Origin: Mercenaria mercenaria | Lineage: Eukaryota > Mollusca > Bivalvia > Venerida > Veneridae | Direction: 5' to 3' | DNA: 64,000 nt | Assembly (NCBI RefSeq): GCF_021730395.1 | Contig: NC_069369.1 | Coordinates: forward strand, 66,305,501-66,369,500 | Shown here: positions 49,475 to 61,400 of the stretch, piece by piece | Position numbering within the stretch: the first letter of the stretch is position 1 | Layout: every line of letters begins with the position of its first letter | The notes under the pieces: model-generated | Database searches by the model: none | What the model was told of the DNA's origin: nothing | What the model saw: only the letters and a program-made list of their open reading frames with translations | Program-made: the position numbers and the translations under genes

Positions 49475-52400
49475 GTAAGAACAAAATTTAGTTGACTGAT
49501 GTTGTGTTAAAGTTGTATTTGAGAGTGTCTGTGTCACCTGTATTAAAATGTTTCCATTGAAACTGTTCTGGTCCTTTCATGTTCTTCACTTCTGTCAGTG
49601 AAATGCTACAATTTAAAATTTATCAGTTGAGTGACATATGTAATGTAATATGTTTGAAGTCTTAGGCAGTCACTGCACTGTGTGATACTGTTCTATTTTA
49701 ACATTTCTGGATAACTAACATACCATGTCTTAGTGGTCAAAGTATAATCCTTGGGTATTGTGTGCTAAAGTTCGAATCCCCAATGGAAGCTAGGTGGTAA
49801 GTTGTCAGCTACTTAAGGACTGGTGACTGGTTGTCTACCTGTCTCATGCCTTGCATTAAAGGATAGAAGTCTTGAAAATAAATGGGTACCAGTCCAGGCA
49901 AAGGTGTGTTATAAGGCAAAAATGGGTGGTCATATTGAAGTAGATGACACTGTTATAAAATGAGCTCTTTGATGTGTTATAGTAACTACAATTGTTATAT
50001 TTTTCTGTAGGACTTTGCAATGTCTGAAGGTACACAGTTACAGCCTGAGACTATTCTGCATGTTTCCACAGAGACGGAGTCTCGGGTGTGGTCGCAAGGG
50101 GGGATAACTGATGACCGGGAGGACAGCCTGGAACAGGAACCAGCAGATATTGGAATGTGTATACTGCAGTATGTATTTGTTGCAAATCATATTTTTGATT
50201 TACGTTTTTACATTTTTAAACCCCCTCCACAAGTGGTGGGGGGTTATAGGAATGGTCTCCAACCGTCCTTCCGTCTGCCCGTCCGTCTTAGTAAGATTTC
50301 GTGTCCACTCTGTATCTCCTAAACCCCTTGAAGGATAATCATGAAACTTGGGTCAAATGTTCACCTTATCAAGACGATGTGCAAAACCCATGACTCAGCC
50401 ATGTCGGCTCAAGGTCAAGGTCACAAATCAGGGTAAAATATTTGAGCCTTCCATTTTATGTCCACTCTGTATCTCCTAAACCCCCTGAAGGATTTTCATG
50501 AAACTTGGTCAGTTGATCACCTCATCAAGACGATATGCAGAACTCATGAGTTAGCCATGTTGGCTCAAGGTCAAGGTCACAACTCAAGGTCAGATGTTTG
50601 AGCCTTCCATTTTAAGTGTGCTCTGTATCTGAGACGTAAACCCCTTAAAGGATTTTATTATGATTTGGCTATAATATTCCCCTTATCAAGACAATGTGCA
50701 CAAGGTCAAGGTCATAAGTTGAATGTTTAATGGTTCCATCCAATACCATCAACCCTTTCACTATCTATAACAGCTATAGCTGTCTTTCAGACTGTCTTGT
50801 TACCTTATTTTCTGTCCTGCCATAGACTGGATTTGCCCTTTTCTGTAAATGTATGTTTTTATGTTAGTCCTTGTAATACACCCACCATACTCAGTTTGTG
50901 ATGCTATATAGGAATCACTTTGTTTGTCCTTTGATTGACATCACATCTATCCATGATGTTTATCTGGAATATCTCTGGAACCCATGCAGATAAATTTTGT
51001 TTTTTATGTTAGTCTGAAAAAAAAATGACTATGTTATGGCAAAGTTCATCTGTATGTCCTTTTTATTTAAAAAGTTTTCCCCTTTTTTTGGTCATGCATG
51101 CAGATATTTAGAGAATGCCTGTGACAAGGATCTATAGATTGAATTTGTTTTGGTATAATCTCTGTTATAACTAAATGGATTTGATTTAAACATAAATTAG
51201 TTGTCTTTTTTCATCACCAACATCACATGACACAAATTCTGTAGCTTCAGATAAAATATTTCAAAGAAAATCTAGCATTTTAAAGTGTAAGCCAAAATTT
51301 TCAGACTTCAGACATTGATGAATGCAAACCCAGACTTTGAACTTTGATTAATACAGACCTAGACTTTGAATGTTGATGAATACAGACCCAGACGTTGGAC
51401 ATTGATTAATACAGACATAGACTTTGGACATTGATGAATTACAGACCCAGACTTCAAACATAGATGAATACAGACCCAGACATTGAACGTTGATGAATAC
51501 AGACCCAGACTTTGAACATTGATGAATACTGTCCCAGACTTTGAACACTGATGAATACATATCCAGAATTTGGACATTGATGAATACAGACCCAGACTCT
51601 GAACATTGATGAATACAGACCTTGATTTTGGACATTGATGAATACAGACCCAGACTTTGAACATTAATGAATACAGACCTAGACTTTGACTGTTGATGAA
51701 TACAGACCTAGACTTTGGACATTGATTAATACAGACCCAGACTCTGAACATTGATGAATACAGACCCAGATTTTGAAAGTTGATGAATACAGACCCAGAC
51801 TTTGAATGTTGATGAATACATACCCAGACTTTGAAAGTTGATGAATACTGTCCCGGACTTTGGACACTGATAAATGCAGACCCAGACTTTGATTGTTGAT
51901 GAATACAGACCCAGACTTTGAATGTTGATGAATACAGTCCCAGACTTTGGACACTGATGAATACAGATCCAGACTTTGGACATTGATGAATGCAGACCCA
52001 GACTTTGAATGTTGATGAATACAGACCCAGACTCTGAACATTGATGAATACAGTCCCAGACTTTAACATTGATGAATACAGATCCAGACTTTGGACATTG
52101 ATGAATACAGACCCAGACTTTGAACACTGACTCTTGATTTTATGTTTTATTGTTTCAGGCATGGTACCTCTACACGAAATATCCACAATTACTTTATGAG
52201 CTTAGAGTAAGTACTTAATATGCTTCATCTATTCTGTGCATTAACATACTTTAGTACTATGGTTTAAAGGGACTGGACTCTAGATTTTGCAAAAAAGGTC
52301 TTTCTTTAAAATTCAAGTCTGGTTAAATTAAGAACATTAGGGCATAAGTTTTTGTTTCTAAGTTATCTTAAAAAATCTGAAATCAAGAAAAAAACAACAT

Positions 52401-55400
52401 GTCCGAGTCCGGATATCTCCTGACCAGTACACCATGGAGGAATTCATACTTAACGATCGTTAAATATAAAGTTTTACAAATAAGGCACTTTACCGGTACC
52501 CAGTTACAAACTCTTCCCAAGTTTGAAAACACCTAATACGCCAGTAACTAAGTTTCAAGCCTTCTTAAGAAATGTAGCAATATTTTTCTTATATCTAAAT
52601 TTTAATTTTTGTTTGTGGTTGTTCAATCTGGAGGTCAGTGTCTTTAAACAGTCATTATTTTCTATAAGATAAATTGCATATCAATCCTGTACCAATCATT
52701 AAGCTAATACAGCTATTTTACAGTTGTTTTTAGTAAAAAGCAATATATTTTGTTGTTAAATTGTTTATTATTTAGCAAGCGCACATTTGATAATGTGTTA
52801 TTCATGGGACCCTTTAGGTGGTTTGCTAAAGGTTTGTGACTCTACTAGCTGCCCCTCTGTGCTGGAAATAATGCGTGTAATGCCTGTGCTGGAAAAAAGT
52901 GCATGTTCTGGAAATAATGCCTGTGCAAGAAATAATGCCTTTGCTGGAAATAATGCTTGTGCCAGAAATAGTGCCTGTGCTGGAAACAGTGCCTGTGCCA
53001 GAAATAGTGCCTTTGCTGGAAATAGTGCCTGTGCCAGAAATAGTGCCTTTGCTGGAAATAGTGCCTGTGCCAGAAATAATGCCTATGCTGGAAACAGAGC
53101 CTGTGCTGGAAGTAGTGCCTTTGCTGGAAATAGTGTCTGTGCCAGAAATAATGCCTATGCTGGAAACAGTGCCTGTGCCAGAAGTAGTGCCTTTGCTGGA
53201 AATAGTGTCTGTGCCAGAAATAGTGCCTTTGCCTGAAACAGTGCCTGTGCCAGAAATAGTGCCTTTGCTGGAAATAGTGCTGTGCCAGAAGTAGTGCCTT
53301 TGCTGGAAACAGTGCCTGTGGCAGAAATAGTGCCTTTGCTCGAAATAGTGCCTGTGCCAGAAATAATGCCTATGCTGGAAACAGAGCCTGTGCCAGAGGT
53401 AGTGCCTTTGCTGGAAATAGTGTCTGTGCCAGAAATAGTGCCTTTGCTGGAAACAGTGCCTGTGCCAGAAATAGTGCCTTTGCTGGAAATAGTGCCTGTG
53501 CCAGAAATAATGCCTATGCTGGAAACAGAGCCTGTGCCAGAAATAGTGCCTTTGCTGGAAATAGTGCCTTTGCTGGAAATTATGCCTATGCTGGAAACAG
53601 TGCCTGTACCAGAAGTAGTGCCTGTTCTGGAAACAGTGACTATGCTGGAAATAATGCCTATGCCAGAAATAATACCTCTGCTAGAAAGAATGTATGTGTC
53701 AGAAGTAATTCTCAGGGTGATCTGGAAGTCTTTCTCAACTATAAAAGCTGGAAATCATCCGTATGATCTGAATTGATTGTGACTTAAAACTTACCAAAAA
53801 GAAACAAAAATTTTTTTATCTCATGCATGTAAATGGTGTTCAAATTGTGTACAATGTATGCTTGTTTATTTCAGACAAAGGAAATGTTGTCTTCTGCTGG
53901 CAGCTTGTAAACAGAGATTCTTCAGTGTTAGACTGGTATGAAATTTTTATAACAAAGTCATCTGAATGGGCAGTTACTTCATAAGTGACACTTTTCTCTA
54001 AAACATATTTAGTGTTTACCTCACTTTTAAACCTATCATATACAAACCATTTTCAAATTTTCTAGTATTTATTCATGTAGCAAGTACAAAATATACAATA
54101 TCTTCAAAGATAATTAATAAGAGCCTGACTTAGAGATGCTTTGAAAAAGTAGGGAAACACTGAGTTGGATAGATGCTACACTCCTTCTTGTTTCTTATTG
54201 TTGAAGATTTCACAATGTGGCTGCTGTCTTATACATAAATATATACTAACAGTAATACTGTGAAATCATTTAATTTCGTGGGCATAAAATTTCGTGGTTT
54301 TGGTCGTAGCGGCAGTTTTGTGGGGATATGAATTGGTGGATTTCAGCTTTTGAACATAAAATGAATGGGAATTTTACTTGTTCATTAGGATTAAATTTCA
54401 TGGATTGACTCAACCACTAAATCAAGAAAATTAGTCCCCCACGAATATTAATGATTTCACAGTATTTTGTTTATATTTAAGAAGTACTGATATTGTAATG
54501 CACATTCAAAAATGTCTGTTTGAAGTTAACTATTGGTCCACCTTTACAATCCCAGTATTTCTAATATATATGACATAAAGCATACAGATGAAATTAATGT
54601 TAATTTGAAAAATGAGTTCTTTAGTAAATTTGCTCAATTTAACATCATTGAGATTCTGTGCTATAAATAGACTGCATTTGACAGGTGAGAAATGATGGAA
54701 GAGACAGTGGTATAGAGGAAGGGGCTATGATGAAGTCTAGTGTTGGAAATGTTGATACAGTAGTATGTCTTGATGCAGAGGAGTTTCAGGTCTTCCAACA
54801 GACTTTGAAATGTGCTGCTTTCCCAGTTTTAGGGGCACCAGATCCCCCTTCTGAAGCCACACCTATTCCATCTGGGACACAGATTTCACCTTACCCCAAA
54901 AGGTATGTTAGGTGTAAAAACACTATAACAATTCTCTTTGATAAACAAGGTTTCAGGGTGTTTTTTTTTTTAACTTTTCAGTTGATGAACCATTTGCTTT
55001 TTGTTGCAGGTTGTGAATTTTAGATGAGATAGTCCTCACATGCCCATGAAAAATCCATACTATTGCAACAAATGTACGAATATCAAGTTTTAGTTTATAG
55101 CTATTTATTTTAGATATGGTATTTACTTTTTAACCTTTAGCCTGCTGGCGGCAAGTGATTCTGCCCTTGTGACCAGTGCAGACCAGGATCAGCCTGCATA
55201 TCTGTGCAGGCTGATCATGGTCTGCACTGTTCGCTATTCAGTCAGTAAATTTTTAGTGAACACCGCTTTGCATAATAAATGGTACTGCCTAAATTGAATG
55301 ATAGACCAGTCCATTTAAGACACTTAACAGGGTAAAGGTTAGGTGAACTATTCATTTGGCTGCTTCTTGGTAGTCATACCAGTACCTCGGTCTGGGAAAA

Positions 55401-58400
55401 GGGATTGTAGAGACCGCTGTCAAACCCCAATCTCACTGTGATTTTAACCAATAACCTCTGGAAAAGGAGTCCAGTGCTCTACTTTTACACCACTGCACCT
55501 GTCAAATTCCAAATCATAGATCTTTTATTGTAAAAGCACATATTTTTGCCAGGTCAAAATTTCGCGAATTTGAAATTTTGAGTATGTTCCCAAGGTTTAA
55601 TATTCGCAAAATTTTAAGTGGTGTTTTGCTTGTACTTGAATTATACTAATGGTGAATAATTATGCGAGGATTAATATTCACGAGATATAGGGCCTCTCGG
55701 TATAGCGAAATTTAAACCCTTGCGAAAATTTCTGCTTTTACAGTAGCTGCTATAAATACCAAGTTCTACATTAAAAGTCATATTGGATGTTCGCAGTTTG
55801 TAACATATAGCATACAATATGTATGTCTCCCCCCACTGTGGTAGACATATTGTTTTTGCCCTGTCCATCCGTCCGTCCGTCACACTTAATTTCCGATCAA
55901 TAACTGGAGAACCATTTCACCTAGAACCTTCAAAATTCATAGGATGGCAGGGCTTATGGAATAGACGACCCCTATTGTTTTTGTGGTCACTGTGTCAAAG
56001 GTCAAGGTCACAGGAGCCTGAACATGGAAAACCATTTCCGATCAATAACTTGAGAACTACTTGACCCAGAATGTTGAAACTTAATAGGATGATTGGTCAT
56101 GCAGGGTTGATGACCCCTATTGATTTTGGGGTCACTCTGTTAAAGGTCAAGGTCACAGGGGCCAGAAGATGGAAAACCATTTCCGATCAAAAACTTGAGA
56201 AGCACTTGACCCAGAATGTTGAAACTTCATAGGATGATTGGACATGCAGAGTAGATGACCCCTATTTTGGGGTCACTCTGTTAAAGTTCAAGGTCACAGG
56301 AGCCTGAACATGGAAAACCATTTTTGGTCAGTAACTTGAGAACCACTTGACCCAGAATGTTGAAACTTCATAGGATGATTGTTCATGCAAAGTAGATGAC
56401 CCCTATTGATTATGGGTTCACTCTATTAAAGGTCAAGGTCACAGTGAACAGAAAATGAAAATCCATTTCCGGCAAATAGCTTGAGAACCATTTGACCTAG
56501 AACCATCAAACTTCATAGGGTGATAGGACTTACAGAGTAGATGACCCCTATTGTTTTTGGGGTCACTCCATCAAAGGTCAAGGTGACAGGGGGCTGAACA
56601 TAGAAAACTCTTTCCAATTAATAGCTTGAGAACCACTTGACCCAGAATATTGAAACTTAATAGGATGATTGGACATGCAGAGTAGATGACCCCTACTGAT
56701 TTTGGGGTCACTTGATCAAAGGTCAAGGTCAAAGGGGCCTCAACATGGAAATCCGTTTCCAGTTCATAACTTGAGAACCACTAGGCCCAGAATGTTGAAA
56801 CTTAGTGGGATGGTTGGACATGCCAAGTAGATTATCCCTGTTGTGGCCCACCATCAGTGTCTCTTTGACTTTTGCTCCTGTCCCCTATTGACTTCTTGTC
56901 TATGCGACTACGCGTTGGGGGAGACATGCCCTTTTTTTACAAAAGTATCTTCTAGTTTATTTTGTACTTGCAGAAAAGTGTCTGCAGGTATGTTGCAGTA
57001 TGATCGTACTATGACACCTCTCTCCCTGCATGACAGTGGGGTGGAGGAACAAGAGGATACAGCTATGGTTCCAGCAGAAACGTTGTGTGAACTTTTACGG
57101 CGTGCATTCAGACTCACACAAGAAAAATTCAATCAGTATGAAGAAATCATAGCTGCACAGCTTGAAAGAAAATCTCCACAGAAAGTAAGTTTACCACTTT
57201 TCTTGTCTCTGCCTTTTTCAAGCTTCAAATTCTTGTCATTATGTAAGTTAGCAAGTATTTGTGTGTTTGTTAAAGTTTATAGCTAATGTGTTCTCTTGTT
57301 GTAAGTGCTGACAGTAAATAAAGTGTTTCAGTTGAATTGAACGTGAGGCTATGTTTTGTTTTAGGCCTAAAAGAAAGATTTTGTTTTCGGTAACATGCTT
57401 TAAAAAGTTAGGGTAGGTTACTAAGGTAGTAGGTCTGTAAAAAAATTTTTGTTTGATATTTTTTTTAAGAAGTGGGTCTTTTTATGCCCCCGAAGGGAGG
57501 CATATAGTTTTTGAAATGTCTGTCTGTCGGTCGGTCAGTCTGTCGGTCTGTCCGCATTTTTCGTGTCCGGTCCATATCTTTGTCATCGATGGATAGATTT
57601 TCAAATAACTTGGCATGAATGTGTGCCACAGTAAGACGACGTGTCGTGCGCAAGACCCAGGTCCGTACCTCAAAGGTCAAGGTCACACTTAGACATTAAG
57701 GGATAGTGCATTGATGAGCGTGTCCGGTCCATATCTTTGTCATCGATGGATGGATTTTCAAATAACTTGGCATGAATGTGTACCACAGTAAGACGACATG
57801 TCGCCCGCAAGACCCAGGTCCGTAGCTCAAAGGTCAAGGTCACACTTAGAAGTTAAAGGTCATTTTTCATGATAGTGCATTGATGGGCGTGTCCAGTCCA
57901 TATCTTTGTCATTCATGCATGGATTTTAAAATAACTACGCATGAATGTGTGACACAGTAAGACGACGTGTGGCGCGCAAGACCGAGCTCCATAGGTCAAA
58001 GGTCCTAAACTCTAACATCGGCCATAACTATTCATTTAAAGTGCCATCGGGGGCATGTGTCATCCTATGGAGACAGTTCTTGTTGGAAATTAATTTTGTG
58101 TCAAAAATGAATACAAATAAGGGGTTTATGCCTTTAGAGCATCAGTCAGTTGATTTCTAACATCACTGACCATGTTTAAAGCATAAAAAATTCTCAAAGG
58201 CCATAAAAACGTTTAGGGTCAGGCCAAAACTTTAGGGTAGGTCGGGATACCGGAAACAAACAATTATTTTCTTAGGCCTTAGCAAAAGATATAGTGAGAT
58301 TTATAGGCATTTAATTCTATTGAAATGTATTTGTTTTACATAAATTGTTGAGAAAGTTCTTACAGCTTGTTCTAGTTATGGTTCCTGACTTTTTCTCTCT

Positions 58401-61400
58401 TTTTTTGCCAATGTTTGTGCCTTAGTATGGGATTTTATAGACTTCAGTCAGATTTCTCTTTCACTTGGACATGGGCATGCCAACCCCCAGATCACAAGTT
58501 AGATGTTCTACCAATGAATACATTGTTGTTCTACATAATTATCTGGTTTTAGTGTCCTTTCTACAGAATGAAATGTGTTGTACCTACCTCAATGCCCCAA
58601 CACTGCCAAATAATGGTTTTGTAAACTTATAGATACTTACTCATAACATTATAGAGAGTTACTAAACTTATATATATTTGATTTCCCTTTCTTATTTTCC
58701 TTCATTCTGTTAAGATGATGGACTGTAACCAAATAATGTCAATAACATATTTTGAGACATCAGCATTGTGAAACAAATATTTATCTTTTCAGGTTTTAGC
58801 AGAAGAACTTGTTAGGCAATTGATCGCCCTGGAAAACAACGAGAACCCGTACTATAACCCTAAAACATACCTGGTATGGGTTTTTGTTCAGTGTAATTTC
58901 ATTGTCTTGTTTGTTGCCTGATGTTCCTTATTGTTAACCCTTACCCTGCTTAATTTCTGTAATGAACTAGTCCCATCTTTCAATTTGGACAATACCATTA
59001 ACTGTTAAAAGGGGTGCTAACTAAAATAAACTGACTGAATGGCAAACAGTGTAGACCATGAACAGACTGCATAGTAGTGCAGGCTGATTTTGCTTGGTCT
59101 GCACTTGTTGCAAAGGCAGAATCACTTACCGCCAGCAGGCTAAGGATTAATTAATGGTACATTTTGAAAATTTTCATCTTTGAAGAAAGTAAATAAACTT
59201 GAATGCATGATAAAAGCATAAAACATGTACCTATTGAGAACAGAGATGTGAGAAACTGGGTTATTAAGATTTTTTATTACAAGGTTACCTTGTTGGCAAG
59301 GAAGGAAATGACATAAAAGTTTTGTAATTGTCTTGATATTGCCACCATGTGACATAAAGATGTTGTAAGAAGTTGACTTACAATGTGAAACATTATTGCT
59401 TTTATTTCTTTGTTTTCCTTCTAGAATCGGATTGGTTATGACCAGTGGCAACAAAGGGAGAGAACAAATATTACAGACCTGCTCAACAAGTTCTGGCATT
59501 TTTCTCTGCCACAATTGTCAGACAGGTCCATTAAGGTAAAGTATTTCTTAGAAGGACTCCTTTGCCAATTATGGTTTTAGAAGTGATTGATCTAAAAACA
59601 TTACTTATGTATTTAACAGTCAAATCATTGCAAATTTTGTATTTCTTTATTTGGAAGTTACTGCACTGGCTTTTATCAAAACCAAAGCTGTTTATTCAGT
59701 CAAACTAATCTGAAGGTTTTATATCCTAAAGTCAGTTATTTGCTTGTAAAGGACATAGCCAAATTTCTTGCAACATACTTATTATATCAAGCTCATATTA
59801 ATTGAAAATATATTGAAAAAAAAAATCATTTTGGGCAGAAGATATAGGATGTCAGTTTTTGTGAAAACTGTAGGATATACATTGTATGTAGAGAAAAATT
59901 TAATTAAAGTATCTTTATCTCTATTTACAGATGAAATCAATGCACAAACAGTACCAGAAACTCCTGGAGAGGTTGATCAGCTACGAGTCTCCATACAGAC
60001 AACAGAATGAATTGATTGCCCCCCCCCCTACATCTCCATTGTCCAGTGCATCTGTCCGTCTGCTGAAAGAATTTAGTTTGAGATTTTGGAGTAGTGAGTA
60101 TATATATTAGATAAAGGTTCCTTTATGTGTTAGGCATACTTGACTGCCTCATACATGTAGACATTTACTTACTGATAAAAAAATCTAACAGGTCTCTGAC
60201 TTCAAATCACTTGTCACTCATTGATGTGGGTTTGAGCCTCACTCGGGCCATTGAATTCTTCGTATGAGGAAGCTATCCACCTGGCTTATGGAAGGTTGGT
60301 GGTTCTACCTAGGTGCCCGCCCGTGATGAAATAATGCACAGAGGGGCACCTGGGGTATTCCTCCACCATCAAACCTGGAAAGTTGCCATATGACCTATAA
60401 TAGTGTTGATGTGAGGTTAAACCCAACAAAAGCAAAAATCTAACATGTGAAATTTTATCTATAATTTTGACATTGATGTGTGTATTAAAGACATTTCCCC
60501 TCCACCATTGTTTCATGTGCAAATTTAATCGATTGTGAAAAGGTTTGATAAATGGAGATTGTGATAATGAGGATAGTTTAAATACTGTAAAATCAGGTGA
60601 ACTTTTTTGTGGTTTTGAGCAAAACAACTATTTAGCATGGATTTGAATTCACTGATAAAAAATTTAAAGACAAAATAAATACTTTGATTTATTTGTTGGG
60701 GTTAAATTTTGTTGTTTGTCACAAAATTCATGAAAATTAGTCCACAACTAATGTGTATGATTTCGTGGTAAGTAGGAAACTGAATTTTTAATTAAGAAAT
60801 AAAAAAGTCATGTAAATCACCATTATTCAGGTCATTGTTTGGTCAGTAATGATTCTATAAAAAAGGTAAAGGTAAAGGTCTTGTTTATTATAGTGTCACC
60901 CCTTTTGAAAGGGCCAGCCAATTTGGCTTATGAGACACCTTTATTGTGCGTACCAATTACCTCCCAACTCCTACCACTATACCAGGCGCCAGGTGGATAG
61001 AAGTCGGTAACCATTCATTTAACTAGCTCGCGGCTCACGAACCGGCCTTTTCGGAATGAGTCCCATGACAAACATTCCCCGGACGAACGCTCCCCATGGG
61101 GCTCGAACCTTCGACCTGCCGATCCCGAGGCGGACGCCTTAACCACTGGGCCACGGTTTCTATATGTATGATATAAACATGCCCCTATTTGGGTCTTTTT
61201 TTTTCTTTTTTTTTTGCTTAATAATTGACCAAACAGGTGAACTGAATTCCTATGATGTAAATCAGATAAGTGATTCTTTATTTTGCTAAACCTCTGTTGT
61301 CATCTATTTAGCAAAATTGGTACTTTCTTTGTCAATCTAGGGAGAACAGTACAGGAAGATTGTTTATTTGAATTATTTGTCCTTGAACTTTGACCCCACT

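Noticed and set aside
51359-52186. 275-codon minus-strand open frame
   Set aside because: It is the reverse of a 29-base minisatellite that is open in all frames; no start context, no non-repeat part.
52787-53776. Plus-strand open frames of 131-164 codons with VPLLEI/NSACAR repeats
   Set aside because: Products of an 18-base minisatellite in an intron; two frames are open at once.
61090-61160. tRNA gene on the minus strand
   Set aside because: The tRNA-like head continues into a ~230-base body and a simple-repeat tail, so it is a SINE.
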